From: Bedellia somnulentella
Taxonomy: Eukaryota; Arthropoda; Insecta; Lepidoptera; Bedelliidae
Assembly (NCBI GenBank): GCA_963576735.1
Contig: OY755171.1
Location: 9,610,001 to 9,674,000, forward strand
DNA: 64,000 nucleotides
Reading direction: 5' to 3'
Shown in pieces: positions 30,672 to 45,500 of this stretch (position 1 is its first letter; every line of letters begins with the position of its first letter). A program made the position numbers and the translations under genes. The notes under the pieces are model-generated. The model saw only the letters and a list, made by a program, of their open reading frames with translations. It was not told the DNA's origin and did no database searches.

Positions 30672-32951
30672 ATGGATTTTCAAAATCGCCCAGGTGGAAA
30701 GACAGGTGGAGGAGGTGTCGCATCATGGTCTGAAAGTAACCGTGATAGGCGAGAGCGGCTTCGGCAACTCGCTTTGGAAACAATTGACCTAAACAAGGAT
30801 CCTTATTTTATGAAAAATCATCTTGGTAATTGGTTTTCACTTCTTATTATATACAAAACATTTAAGACAGACGATTAGCAGTTATAGAGTAGATAGTGTA
30901 AAGCAAAAGAATATTAAAAGTTTTCAGTTTTTTTTTCATTGATTGTTGTTTGTAAGATATTATTAATAATAATTATTATTTTAGGTTCCTATGAGTGCAA
31001 ATTATGTCTAACTCTGCACAACAATGAGGGAAGTTATCTAGCTCACACACAAGGAAAAAAACATCAGGCAAATTTAGCACGGCGTGCTGCCAAAGAAGCT
31101 AAAGAATCTCCCCAGCAGTTGGCCCCCGAAAAACCTAGGATTGAACCAAAAAAGTTTGTGAAAATTGGTAGACCTGGTTACCGAGTCACTAAACAAAAAG
31201 ATCAAGAAAATGAACAGCAAAGTTTATTGTTCCAAGTAGACTATCCAGGTAAAACAATAAGCAAAATATCTACCACAATCCATGTATGGGTTACACAAAG
31301 AATACAAAAAGAAGCTGTGTAGTGTCAGATGAAAATAATTCTGAGTCATTTTTCCTGGTGAAAGGTGTACGGGAGGTAGTAAGAGGTGACTTAGGGTTAT
31401 GGGGATTTTAAGTGATTCATCTGTCATTAACAAATCTTTTTACAGTCTTTTCTCACTCAACTTCCAATAATGGCTGAAGAATTGCTAATGGGCTATTTGA
31501 CAAATTTTTAAATCCATTTTATATGATTTAGTAGAGTTTACGGAACCCAGTAATGGTTGTATTTTTTAAATCTGGTACATATTTGCTGAAAAATATCAAA
31601 TAAAAAAGTCAATATTTAAATAGCGCGTCAAAACACTATTTTGACAATATGGTGCTGCAAATGGGTCAGTGACGTCACTTGCCTGTATTTTGTCTGTGGC
31701 AACAAACGAGCCACGATGTTTCTTTACAGGCATGTGACATCATCATAAACTCGACCAGTGACAAATGTTTAAAAATTTGCATTTTAATTATGGATTTTTA
31801 AATAAATCAATTATTATTTTCAACTTAAGTTAATAAATAACCATTTTTAAACTCTTAACTTATACTGATGACAGCAATTGACACTTTATTTCTCACATTG
31901 TCAAATAGCCTATTCTGAGGCTTCACTAGTGTAAATAGGACTGGGTCATTAAATTCTGAGTATTTTTAACCATACTAGAATGAGATATGTCAAATTTCTT
32001 TGGGGCCTATTTTTAATGCTTTAATAGGGGTCAAAACCTGTTTTCATTGCAAAAGAGTCAAACATAAGTTTGATTCTTTTGCAATTTTAACATGAAAACA
32101 TTACACATGGTCCTAAAAACACAAGACAAATATGAAAGAATGTTCTAGATGTTCATGTTCACATGGTTATAAAAACAATAAATCTAACAGCAACTATTAC
32201 TCCATATATTTACCATAAAAACAAATAAAAGTGTCACTGCAAAAGTAAACTTGATAACTCTACTGTCAGAGCAACAGCTGAAAATCATCCAAAGAACATA
32301 TTACGTCCACACATGAGAAGGTAAATAATGCTTTTGGTACTGTCCCTTGACTTATGTAGCATTAAAGGGCATCTAAAATTCCGTGGATAATGGATATTCA
32401 GTTAAATCAGATACTTTGTACTATGATGATGGGATGATTTGGACAGAAATACCAAAAAAGTAAAATAAATGGTTCCATCTAACTCAGCTTATCCATTAAT
32501 AGTTTAGTTAATTAACTATAACCTTTCTAGCCATAAATGATTTGAACAAGACTTTTCACTTACATTTACTTTATTCCTTCCAGAAATAGCAGAAGGGGTG
32601 CTGCCACGCCACAGATTCATGTCAGCTTATGAGCAGAAAATAGAACCCCCTGACCGCAGATGGCAATATCTACTATTTGCTGCTGAACCATATGAGACAA
32701 TAGCATTTAAAGTACCTAGTAGAGAAGTTGAAAAGCATGACAGCAAATTTTGGACTCATTGGAATAAGGATACAAAGCAGTTTTTCTTGCAATTTGCCTT
32801 TAAGATGGAACCATTCCGTATGCCTCCACCACCACCCAAAATGTGGGAGAATCATGGCATGCGGTTGCCTCCCCCTCCTGGCACTCCACTCATGGGCTTG
32901 CCACCACCACCTCCCTTGCTTCCAGTGCCACCTCCACCTCCATCTATGTAA
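30672..32951 (+). CDS. SF3A2: Splicing factor 3A subunit 2 (261 aa)
   Basis: Subunit of the SF3a complex of the U2 snRNP, needed for prespliceosome assembly. Exons are 30672-30825, 30985-31248 and 32584-32951, all with GT/AG borders and phase 1 joins. Exon 1 reads MDFQNRPGGKTGGGGVASWS and ends DPYFMKNHL. Exon 2 holds the matrin-type zinc finger (C56, C59, H72, H78) and GRPGYRVTKQ. Exon 3 has LPRHRFMSAYEQKIEPPDRR, FAAEPYETIAFKVPSREVE, FWTHWNKDTKQFFLQF, and a proline-rich tail. The length matches the short insect form; the human protein has a longer proline-rich repeat tail. Complete and undisturbed. Intron 2 contains a SINE-A relic. Confidence 0.95.
31313..31490 (+). repeat. Diverged SINE-A in SF3A2 intron 2
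   Basis: Starts GCTGTGTAGTGTCAGATGAA and keeps GTAAGAGGTGAC and CTCAACTTCCAATAATGGCTG. Confidence 0.6.
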
Positions 32952-33004
32952 TTCTTATACAATTACATATTTGATAAATATCTACATTTTTTTTATTTTC
33001 CCTA

Positions 33005-33095
33005 CCTAACTTCCTAAGTTTAAGAATTTCATATTCTGAAGCTTTGGCTACCTCTTCTAGGGATTTATAGCTATGATTATAAGTATGTATGTAGT
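33005..33095 (+). repeat. SINE-A 3' fragment
   Basis: TTTGGCTACCTCTTCTAGGGATTTATAGC ... AAGTATGTATGTAG is the SINE-A end with its tail. It lies just past the SF3A2 stop codon, probably in the 3' UTR or immediately downstream. Confidence 0.6.
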
Positions 33096-33414
33096 TATGA
33101 AGAACACTTATAATTCCGGAGTTTATGAGATATGGTTAAAAAGGATGCTTAGATATTAATACTGAAATTGTATTTGTAATTGGATGTGGTTAAGCAGAAA
33201 AGAATCAATCCAAACTTTTGCCGAAATTTTGTTAAGTATGCCAATGAATTACTGAGGGTTAAATCTATTTATTTACTAATCTTTACTAACATAAATGGGT
33301 TACACTTTACCTGCAAAACTGTTTTTACATTTGGTCTGCAAATGGAGTTTCTTGAAACAATTTTTATCTACGGTAGTGATAGTGAGGTAGGAAAATATTA
33401 TATTTAATTTATTT

Positions 33415-35300
33415 TTAAAATTGTTGCTCGAGGCGGATGTCCTCGGACAGACTGTTGATCAAGTACAGTAACCGCTTTTTGAGCGTCATGTCCCCATAAT
33501 AATTATTTACTCTGGGTACCTTCAGTCGGCCCGCTGACACCGACCTCGTGCCATAGCTGTTACTCAGCTTCGTGGGATTCTGCTCTTGACAGTCGTGGTT
33601 GTTAATTAATAAGAGGTATTTATTTTTCAGGCTGATATGCGGAATTTTACATATTTGTAAAAGTTTATAGTAGTTACCAATATATTTATTTTTAGTTTTA
33701 TGATTAACGAGAAGTTTTAAAAATCTAATCTGTAGTGATTCAAGATTATCTATACGTGGGACACTCGGCAAATTTAGCAAAAAAAGATTTTTTGTTATAG
33801 CGGTATATATATATATATATATATTTATTTATTACATCTTTTGTATATACTCCTCATCAACACATAATTTCATACGCCTAAACCAATTTTCATAGCACTT
33901 CTTTCATTCCGCCACTGATATCTCGCCTACGGCCTTTTCGAACGCTGCGAGCGCGTCTTCCGGCGATGAGAAATGTATTCCTTTGAGTTAATTTTTTGGG
34001 AACATAAAGAATTCACTCGGGGTTATGTCCGGACTGTAAGGTGGGTGACCCAAAGTTTTAACCGGCATAGTGTCGAGGAAGTCCCTTGTCTTGAGAGCGA
34101 CGTGAGCCGGCGCGTTGTCGTGGTAGAGCAAAAGGCCGCGGAGCCCTGTGTTCGGTCGCTTTTTGTTCACAGCAGCAAAATCTTCCGGTAAGCATTTGGT
34201 AGTGTACCACTCTGCAGTAATGCTACTTTGGTTTCGTAAGGGAATCGAGACTAAATATTCCATTAGAGTAAAAAACTAGCGATTCAAATTTATCCTGCGC
34301 TTCTCTTTCGTAGGCGTCGGTTCGTTTTCAAAGAGCCATTCTGTCGACTGTCGCTTTGTTTCAGGATCGTATTGATAAATCCAAAATTCATCATCTGTCA
34401 CGATGTCGTAAAAGTGGCGGGCCGAACCTGCTTCGAATTTATTAAAAATATAACGGCACCATTCAACCCGCACCTGCTTCTGAAATTCAGTCAAATTGTG
34501 AGGTACCCAGCGCGAAACAATCCTCACGCAAAGGTGGGGGGGTAAAATTTCGTAAATACTTCCCGATCCGGTCTGCAGAATATACTAAATGTCCTCGTAT
34601 GTGATTCGCTTATTTTGTTGGAATATTTTTTACTGCTAGTACATTTTCTTCCATAACCGCAGTCAACAAAGGACTACTACTCCTTGTTTCATCCCTTAAA
34701 GTTAAGCGACTGCGCTTAAATTCATTAAACTAGCGGTACACAGTTGCTTGAGATAGGGACTCAACTATAAAAGCTAGTCGAAGAATATTAAACGATTCTT
34801 CCGATTTCAATTTAGATTTAAAGCCGTAGAAATTCATCGCCCGAAAATGTTTGCGTTGCAGTTCCATTTTTCAGTGACACACTGAAATGATTAAAGTGTA
34901 AAATTTTATGGAGGGAAATTTGATATTGGACCTTCTGCTGTCTTTTTACTCTCAACAAACCAGGGTTGCAAAATAAAGATAACTGGCCAGCAACCCAAAT
35001 AAAATAATTTAGTTTCGCAAAAGTTTCTGAGTAGCCTGGTAGATGATTTAAAAGTAAGACCGTAACTGTCTAGAGCATAACTCAAGATTGAGTCGGCTAG
35101 CGAGAAATACAAACATTTAAGTGTGCCTGTGGGAACCTTAAAACTTAAATGGTAGAACTTACCCAGTAGAATTCTAAGCTTATTACATATTATATAATCA
35201 ATGTGTTGAGAGCATGAGAAGCTAACATTTAAACCTAGGTAAGTTACAGTCTTATTCCCTAGATAGGTGCACACTGACAGTTGACTAGATCTCTATGTAA
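33415..35300 (-). pseudogene. Non-LTR retrotransposon (CR1/jockey-like) RT C terminus, split by a mariner relic
   Basis: On the minus strand 35274-34906 reads TVTYLGLNVSFSCSQHIDYI, KLRILLGKFYHLSFKVP and FSLADSILSYALDSYG, the RT thumb and C-terminal region of LINEs. After the mariner relic (about 34890-33835) the same kind of sequence resumes at 33780 with LESLQIRFLKLLV and GRLKVPRVNNYYGDMTLKKR, ending near 33415. Frames are broken. The nesting order is LINE first, mariner second. Confidence 0.7.
33835..34890 (-). pseudogene. mariner-like transposase relic
   Basis: Minus strand from the ATG near 34868: MELQRKHFRAMNFYGFK, then SRWVPHNLTEFQKQ, DIVTDDEFWIYQYDPETKRQ (first catalytic Asp region), LLYHDNAPAHVA, and HPPYSPDITPSEFFMFPK, ending with EDALAAFEKAV. 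Several stops and frameshifts make it inactive. The terminal repeats could not be delimited. Confidence 0.85.
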
Positions 35301-36556
35301 ACATAAGAAACTATGTGTGAACATAGAAGGTGGTTGTTCGGAAATAGTTAGGTATGGCGAATGTATTAAAATAAATTTAGTCCTATCAGAATGTATGATC
35401 ATACCGTCTCCTCCCGCTCCCGCTGTTCACCCCTATATATGCTTCACTTGAACTTAGCTCTTTAAAACTACGCAACGGTTTTGATGGTTTATTTATATGT
35501 ATGTTACAGTTAAAGTAATAAATCTGGACATTATATAAACTGTCTAGCGGCTAGACTCTGGCCATTATGTATAATGTCTACTCAATTTAGATAAAGTGAT
35601 AAATGACACATAATTAATCACATTAACTAGCTATTTTATATAATATCTTCGAAGACTTGGATAATATAGTAAAACAAGTAGATATTTGGGGTCCATATTG
35701 GCTCACATAAAATTCTAATTCATATTCGTTGCCTTTCTAACGATTTGTGTTCATAATAATCACTCTTCATAATTTTAATTGTCATACTTTATTTATTAAT
35801 ACATTTTTAATACTGCCAACGGAGGTCATACTCATAACAGTTAGTGATCATATTTTTTTTATTAATATTATTTCTACCTAGATTTTTTTTAACTATAAAT
35901 TTATTTAAGAGTTTTTTTCTTGATATCTTTCAATGATCATATTGTTTCTAGGATAATATTGTCTGTTGTGTAGAAAATGTTGAATAAGAATAATATAATT
36001 TTAATAAAATCATTTTCCATATATTTAAAATACAGATTATGCATTTAAGGTGCTCGCTCCGCTGCCTATTAAGTCTCTTCACTTCTATATACTTACTAAT
36101 ACGGATCCTTTACGGGCCCGTCTCGCACTTGGCCATTTTTAAATAAAATTTACTCTGCAACTGGCAGAACTTATATTGGTATATCAAATTATGTGAGTGA
36201 AGTTAGTGGCGTCCTCTTGCTGGATTCGAGTGCAAATATGCCCTCAATATGTTTCATTCAATCTTATATCCGGTTTTGACTGTACAAAATGTCATCGTTA
36301 ATATTTTAAACTTAACGTTTTTTTACGGTCGAGCAGCTGGTTGCTGGTTGGTTTGGTTGGCGGGTATTTTTTGTTCATTGTTATTGTTAGTTGAAATGAA
36401 TAGACCGATTGAATTGAAAATGAGAAGCCGTTACTAGTAGATCAAAATTATTTATTGTAGTGTATATATTAAATCAAAACAAAAGAAGAGAGTGTTTTCG
36501 TTATTTACAGTGTTTTAAATTTATTGTTATCAATCTAATCCTATTAATTTATTATA
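35300..36556. other. Non-coding stretch upstream of the coiled-coil gene
   Basis: AT-rich sequence with no convincing ORF or repeat. The last few hundred bases probably hold the promoter and 5' UTR of the gene that starts at 36557; no TATA box is obvious. Confidence 0.4.
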
Positions 36557-39500
36557 ATGTTTTCCAAAGCCAAAAGATTTGAACTTAATGGTAAGTTAGT
36601 GTATTTTATCAATGTTAATTTCAAAATTAACTGTGTGAGACTTCATAATATACTTACCATTGATTTTTCTGTTTCTCTCCGTAGCTAAGAATCAAGCCAA
36701 AGCTTCCATAAAAACAAATGAAAGTGCCAAAAATAATAGTAAACCAGAGACCATTTCATTTGAAAATAATATCAAGACTAGTAAGTCTGTTTCTGGGAAA
36801 AAATATGATACTTCGTCTCAATGTGGTTCAATTAAAAGTACCAGATCCCTGGTAACGGTAGGTATCCAGTTGAATTATATATCATATAAGATTTAAGTGC
36901 CGTGTAGTGTCGGCTTAGAATAACTCTACCCCATTACTACCCGTGGGTGATCGTAAGAGGCAACTAAGCTTGTTAAGTGATTTTTGGGCGATGTGGTTGG
37001 AGACATGTCATTAAAAACGTTTATTATTATCATCTTTTCCCCAATCAACTTCCAAAAGTGGCTGAGGAATTTATCATTCCAAAGCTCTGGCTACCCCGTT
37101 AAGGGATTTATAGCCGTGGGTATATGTATGTATAAGATTTAAGCTATTTCACTTGATGTTCTATAATGCTTCATCTGAAAACACCTTTGATTCAAACAAT
37201 ATTACAAATACATGTCCATGTAACTGTATGTAAATCCTCAGTCAAGTCTGGCAGTAAGTTCTGTCCCAACTTATACAATAATACTAATAATAATGATAAT
37301 ATAATGGTATTATAAAATACATAATTAATAATAAATACTTATTATAAAGTATTAATTTTGATTTCACACAAATTTGCATTCACTTCAAAATTGCATTTGG
37401 TAGGGTTCCTCAGAGAATCAAATCTGAGTGATTCTACACAGATGAATAAAACATATACATATTCTCACAGCTATAAATCCTTAAAAGAGGTAGCCAGAGC
37501 TTTGGAATTTACAATTCATCAGCCACTTTTAGAAGTTTCTTGAGGAAAAGATAGTGGTTTCCAGGCGCATACCAAGAAACAATTAAGAACCCCCATACCC
37601 ATAGTTGTTTCTTATGCCACTGAAAAAATGGGGTAGTTCTATTCTAAGCTGACATTGTACAGCTTTAGTAAACACCAGTTGACCATATGATGAATATATA
37701 TATATATTTTTTGGTGTTATGTCCAATTAATAAATAAACTGCAATATAAGTACCACCAGACCATTAAATGTGACTATGAGTTCTAAATTTTATGACAGTA
37801 AGCCCAAGCTTGATTAATCTCAAATTACCAGGACACCAGTAGATATTAAAGCCATCTGAGATTTATCTGAAAATTCAAGCCATAAGAAAAAACCATGGGT
37901 AGGGTAACAGAAATTTCACCTTGAGAGGCATTATTGCTATCAACCTCAGGACATAATTTATAATAAGAACTTGTGAATAGTCTTGTTTCTTGTAAATTCT
38001 TTTCTTCTTTTCCCCACGCAACTTCCAAAAGTGGCTGAGGAGTTTTTGATTCCCTAGCTCTGACTACCCCTTCAAGGGATTTATAGCTGTGAGTATATGT
38101 CTGTATGTTTCTTGTAAATAAAGCATTTTTATTTTAATTTTATTTATCTTAATGTTTGGAGGAATGTAAAAAGCTAAATGTGATCTATTTATTCAAATAG
38201 TTCACATTTAATTAATAGTTTTCATATTTTTATAATGTCTAACGTGCTTATGAAATTTCACTTCCCTTTATTTCATTACCATAATTATATTTTTATGAGG
38301 AACAAAATTTATGGGATGATTGGAAATATTGATCTAGGACTTACAGCATTTAAAATCAAAATAAATCCTTAAATTAATGGTTTATTTTCCAAGGGTTTTA
38401 TTTCAAGTCGCAATATTAAATCTCACAGCTGTAATATTGGGTCTTGAGACCCAAAACAAAACAAATATACAGATATAGTTGTTAAAATCTAAAGAATATT
38501 GACTAAAAAATTGCTTAACCTTCTTATACTAAAACTGCTGAAGTTAGAACAGAAATTGTAAAAAATGTATTATATTGAAATAAAATAAAGTCAGATACAT
38601 TTTCCATTATTATATGTAGGGCCCTAAAAGAACATTGGGGCAGACCCATGAAGGCCAGTTAGCATGTTACAACTACAGATTTATTTTACAGCCGAAACCC
38701 ATTAAAAGCACACCGTCAACCAAGATCCAAACCAGTGTGAAGAAACCCTTGTCTACACCTTGTTCTAAACTTTTAAAAAAGCAGCCTCTTACTCTCTCGG
38801 AGGATATAGCCAAAGCACAACTTGTTGAAATAAGGTAAATATATATAGATACTAGCTGACCCATGCAACAAAATTTGTGAAGACATAATTTACTTTAACC
38901 AATTTATTATCTTTGATTTTTTCCAAAATATATCATTACTACTTCGATCCCATTAGTCTGTATACGAGGGGCATGCCAATAGAAGTTAGATACTCTTTTC
39001 TCATTTAATTGATACTGGCAAGCTATACACCATCTTATAGGCTGGTTTTTTATTGACATATTCGAATATAGAACACACTTCTTTTATTTATTTTTTATTT
39101 GAATGAGCATCATTTTTCCGAAAATCTGGCGGGAATTCACTTGCAACAATGGAGCTCAGTTGACGTAATTTTCGCGCTATGATTTATTATGACTTTAAAA
39201 AAGGTTTAAAGCCTCAAGAATGTTTTGAACTTTTCTTCTTCGGCTTCTACTTTTGGTGAGTCTGCTTGTTCCCGAGCAACAGTATTCAATTGGTTTGCTG
39301 AATTCAAAAGAGGACGGGGATGTCTCGAAGATGAAGCGAAGACAGGACGGCCGCCAACCGCGGTCACGCAAGAAAACGTTCGTGCAGTCGAAAAACTTCG
39401 AAAAACGTCGAAAACCGACGAATTACATATGTAGAGCTAGAGCGAGAACTAGGAATTGGATCAGCAGCAATGCAAACCAGTATTCACGACCACCTTTCTC

Positions 39501-42500
39501 TCCGTAAACGTTGTTCGAGATGGGTGACGCACAAACTTACCGATGAGCAGAAAGACCGTCGGGTGGATTGGTCCCTATTCATGATAGATAAATTCAACGG
39601 AGGCGAGAAAAAAATTTGTATATGATATACTGACTGGTGACGAAACATGGCTATATAACTATGATCCCGAATCAAAGCGACAGTCGACTGTATGGTGCTT
39701 TGAAGACGAGCCAACTCCAACGAAATGTCGTCGTGCACGAAGCACACAGAAACAAATGGTCGCCTCGTTTTTGTGCAAAATGGGTCATATTGCTACTGTT
39801 GTTCTAGAGAATGAAAGAACGGTGAACTCCGAATGGTATGTGGCAGTTTGTGCACCAACAGTAATATCAGCTCAGTAAGTCAGAAATCCGGCACCTTGTC
39901 TGGCACCACTACAATGCGGCGCCGCACGTCTGCCAGAACACTAGACTTTTTCAACTCGAAAAATGTGTCAATTCTCCCTCACCCGCCATATTCCCCTGAC
40001 CTAGTGCCTTGTGATTTTTACTTGTTTCCAAAAATCAAAGAAAAACTAAAGGGGAAGAGGTTTGAAAGCAAAGAAGATGCGCTGGTTGCCTATAATTTCA
40101 AGATTTCTGAGGTATCTAAAGAAGAGTGGTCACAGGTATTTTCCAATTGGTTCAGACGTATGGAAAAGTGTCAGGGTGAATACTTTGAAAAGATCGATAC
40201 TTGTAATAAAGAATAAATTTTATAATTTTTGAGTATCTAGTTTCTTTTGGCATGCCCCTCGTATATATATAGCTCATAGCCATCCTCAATAAATGAACTA
40301 TCAAACAATTTAGTTTTTTTTAAATTCTAATCTAATATAAATTTAAGAAGTTTTCTTTGTTAAATAATATTTTTCAGGTTTTCTCTTTATTAAGATTTAG
40401 TATCAAGCTTTAGGTTTTACGAAAATGGGTGTAATATAGAAACTTATTTGTTACAGCAACAAGGATCATACTATAGCAGAATATAAACGCCAAATAGAAG
40501 AATTGAAAACAAAGATTGTAAAACTACAACATCAACTGCATCCATCCAAAAATAAGGATTATTTAAAAGATTTAAATTTGAAAGTGTCCAAACTCGATAT
40601 TAACGATTGGGTTAATACTCCCAAAGAAAACGCTAATAATTTGGAGTTTGAAACAAAAGTAATTAACGATCTCAAAAACAAGATAACAGCTTTGGAACAA
40701 CAATGCGAGACATTAGAGCAAGAAGTCAGCCTCAAACAAGTAGAATTGACTTCTCTAGAGGAAGTTATATGCATCAGAGATAGTCTCTGTAAAGATCTTC
40801 AAAATAAACTCTCAGAAATGGAAACGGCATTAGAAGAAACTAAGCAGCGACTTGAAATGGTAAAGGGTCACCATGCTTTGGCATTAGAAGCTAATGAAAG
40901 TATAAGGCGAGAATATAAAGCTGAATTAGATGTTATGAAAAATAAATTAGAAGAAGAAAAGCAGTCTTTGATTTTTAAATGCAAAGCAGATCAAGAAGAA
41001 TTAAAACTGAAATATCAAAATCAAATAGAATTAATAAAAACTGAATTACTAAAAGAGAAAGATGAAGTGGTGGCTGAGCTTCAAGCTCAATTACTATGCA
41101 AAGATGCAGAAATGAAAGCCAAGTTGGAACAAATAGAAGAAGCAACTAATGAAAAGGTGAAATTATGTGAAATACAGTTTGAAGAGAGGTGCCAAAGCAT
41201 TCAGGAACATTGGTCAACACAGGAAGAGAAAATTGAAGATTTAGAAAAAGAAACCACAGATCTTAAATACTCCCTCTCTTTAGCTGAAGATCAGACTCAA
41301 TTATTGGAAAAAGAAATAAATATATTGCAGCAAAACAATAACTTGTTGGCAACAGAAAAGTCTAAGTTGGAAGCAGAAGTAGAGAATCTAAAAGAACTTT
41401 CTAAAAAGAAATATATTGATTTTGAAAATCATATTAACAAGTTAACATTTGAGGTAGATAAAGCTGTGAAAGAGAAGAACAAGTATGAACTCTCATTATC
41501 TGTTACACGAGACATTGTGCAAGTGCTCACTATGAGACTGCGGGAGTCTGATGATGAGGTTGAGAATTTAGATACTAAAGTCCAACTTCTGACAGAAGAA
41601 AAAAAAGATTTGGAAAGCACATTAGAAAATTACAAAAACTCACTCGAAAAAACCATAGTAGAATGTAATGAGTATCAGGAAGCATTGGTCAATATATTGA
41701 AATCAAAAGCAGCACTTGCCAAAGAACATAATAGAATCATGGAACATAACGTTTCCCTGATCGAGAGTTTGCAGAATGTGGAAACTGAAGCTTATAGAGA
41801 GTTGGGGTCTATTAAAAATGAACTTATTGAAGATGTAGAACTACTTAAGAAAGAATCTGCCTACCAAATTAAAAAGCTTCGAGAAGATGTAAGTTTGTCT
41901 TTTGCCTATTACAGTTGGTGATTTTTGAATATTTCAGTTATATTTATATTTGTTTTATAGTATTTTTTTACACACGGAGTGATGCACGTTATACATTTAG
42001 GGTATATACATTACAAATATTTGTGGGTGTGAGCGCGCAGAACTCGGTACTTTTACGCGCACAAACACATATGCCAAAACGAGTATGTATACAGTTAACA
42101 ACAAGCATAGTGCGCGTCGCTTCGTGAGATAATACTTCTATTAACTAACAAACACGCTTCAGCACGTTTAAGTACAATTTGCCCGCACTCGTGAAAGTAT
42201 ATTTGCATCAATTTGTATTTCACGAAATGCACTTCGAATGCGTGATCTTAGCTCCCGTGGGTTATTAAATCACAACACAAGATACTGAAACTGAACTCAT
42301 CCAATCATAAGCAACACAAACACAATGAGCTACAAACAACTAACTTAGTACTAATTTGGTACTAATACTGTTCCTTTGATGTAATGCCGACAAGCCCGCC
42401 CGACATGATACATGCAGATTTTAAATTTCGCGGCGATGTTTACGTATAATTTTTCTCTGAACATACTGCTTCCAGTGCCACAGTGCTCTTAGTCGCCTCG

Positions 42501-45500
42501 TATTCCAACGTATTAACTATGGGGTAGTGCTATTCAAATTTATCACGTCAAATAATAACATGTAAAAAATAAGAAGATATTAGAAGCTAAGTTCGATTGA
42601 TTACTTTACTGGCCTTGATTTGATTTGGCCGCCGGTTAAGGGTCAGCGGGCGGCGGCGGCGGGTCGCAGCTGTCAGCTGAGTTGCATTTACGCATCACCC
42701 TCACTCGCCCGCCTTGTCATCGCGTTTCACTCACACATTAAGCGTGTTGGTGTCAATAGTACTACTTTCTTAGTGTAAATTTTAACAAAATTTGAAAAAA
42801 AATAAGTGTGTTTTTTTCAACGAATTCAGATTCTATACGTGATAATTAATCATAATTTTCATTGAAACCAGTTCGTTCCCCTGTATACAATTTGAATCAC
42901 CTAAGTGTTATATAATCAATGAACAAAAACAGTCACTTATTTAACGCTTTATTTATTTTAATTTCAGTTGGATATAGTTCTTAGTTAGCTAACCCAGTTT
43001 TAAATTTCAGTTGGATATGAAGCAAGAGCAGTATGAAAGTGCTCGCAAATCGGCGACGGCCGCTGCAGCAGCGGAGGCTCGCGTCAAAGAAGAACTTGCC
43101 ACCATCAAGAAACAGTTGGAGACTGCTGATCAACAGGTTTGCATTGGAAAATTTGTTTATTATTGAGTCATGTTATTTGCAGTGTCTTGGAATAGTATTA
43201 CCATTTGACATCATCGTATCGTTCGTGAAGGTGAACGAGGTTAATTGGTTTGAGTGTTTGAAGAGAAATTTATAACAGGTCCTTATGTAAAACTCCATTA
43301 AAACACATTCTTATGAATAAAACATACTATTATATGTTTGCATGTAAACTCTGACATACTCGGCAATTAGTATATAATTTGTAGCGACACGCGGCTGTAT
43401 GTCGCGGCTGTATGTATATTTCAGATTTCGCACAAGAAATCTGAAATAAATGTAAAAATAGATGTAGAAGTATCCTGCGTCCTAAAAGTTTCTTGTAGAA
43501 TATAATAACTCTTTATTGTACATCAAACACAAATTTACAAAAGAAATTATCATACAGTTTACAGTGAGGTACAATCGGCGGTCTTATCGCTAAAAGCGAT
43601 CTCTTCCAGACAACCTTTGGAAGGTAAGATCGGTAAACTAGTTATCTGGGTAGATGCACAAAACAAGCTTACTTTAAAACTAACTTATTTAATTGAAATA
43701 ATAAAAAATAACATAAATATTAATTACACAAAATAATATACATATTACACACATATGAACACACATACATACATAACTACATACTTTTATATATACAAGT
43801 AATACAAATACCTAAATAAAATACACAAATACGTTTTAGAACTATAATTAATACTTATAATTTAAAAAGCAACAGTATTACAGCGCTTCAGTGAGATAAT
43901 AATAACAATAATAATAAAAGCATTTATTTGTCTCTTTTACACACATGACATGAAATAACGACAATGAATATTTACATAAGACAAAAAGGTTCGGAGCTCG
44001 GTCTATCCACAGCAAGTAGATAGCTTCGATTTTCAGCTCCGACCTACTATATACTAAAAAAACTTAAATCTAACTTATAACTAGCACACATAAAATATGT
44101 GTGAAAACAAATTGTATAAACAAGTTAAATATTCGTATCTAAAATATATAACAAAAGCATAACAGCTAGCAAATATGAACAGTTTTACTATATTCTTAAA
44201 GGGTATAAATCAAACGAATGAACATAATATACATATTTATTTATAATAATAAGCAATTAAAAATAAAATATGAAATGTGAAATATGAGGGAGAACTTCTA
44301 TAAATAGTATAATATTTATGTATATACATAAGTATGAAAAATAATATATAATAATATGTAAACTAATTAATAACCTCATACAAGAAAATACTTACGTAAA
44401 GTGCGTAAAATATGATATGATACTTATTTGAGATATACAGCAGAACTTAATGTAATTATTTATAATAAAAAAAAAGGAAGTAAAAAAACAAAATAAAAAA
44501 AATAGTGTATTAGGGAGAAACACAACCATACGTAATTCCTAATTCTTTTTTTTGCGACACAATGAGCCATCTCCGCAACTTGTTTTTAAAAGTATGAATT
44601 GTTTGGGCGTCTCTTACTGGCGGTGGTATGTCGTTCCAACACTTGGAATCTTGGATGCTGCCAGTCTAAAGAGCCCTTTGTCTTGGTAAGGTTGTGTTTC
44701 GGTAGTAGCATATTGTTATGACGCTGTCGATTGGAAAATATAAGTTTATTATATAAATATTTTGGCATTTCTCTTTTAATAATATTATATATACAACAAG
44801 AGAGCCGCAGTTTTCTTGTGTATTTCATATTTAGAATGTCTTTCTCTATTAAATAAGGTGTTATATGCTTCCTTCTAGGTATATTATAGCAATAACGCAT
44901 ACAAGCATTTTGCACGCGTTGTATTTGCTTCTCGGTTTTTTTCTGTAAACACGGGCCGTATACGATATCACAGTAGCCTAGCTGTGACAACACTAAACTT
45001 TCACATAATCTGAATCGGATGGCGGGGCTCGTAGTAGTCTGTATAAGATCGTATCTTATACAGACTACTAAGCGCTGCACAACTTTTGGATATTTTTAAA
45101 TCTATGTGCTTATTAAAGTTGAAATATTCATCCATATATAAGTAAGATAGTGTTGTTTCACCAGATCCTTGAACACATTAAGTGATTTAGCCAATCGCAC
45201 CTCCACAGGAAGTGCGTTCCACAATTGCACAGCGTGTACAGAAAAAGAGGAGCCATAGAAATGGGTTGAATGAGAGGGAATGGTTAATTGAAGATTATGG
45301 TCTGAACGTAAATTAAGGTTATGGGAAGAAGATAGAAATTGAAAACGTTCTTTTAGATAGAAAGGAGTGGCAGGATAGAACAAGATAGAGTAAAGAAGAG
45401 ACAAAGTATGCTCATTTTAGCGGAGGCGAATAGGAAGCCACTTAAGTTTAGAACGATAAACAGACACGTGATCATACTTACGCAATCCAAAAACAAACCT

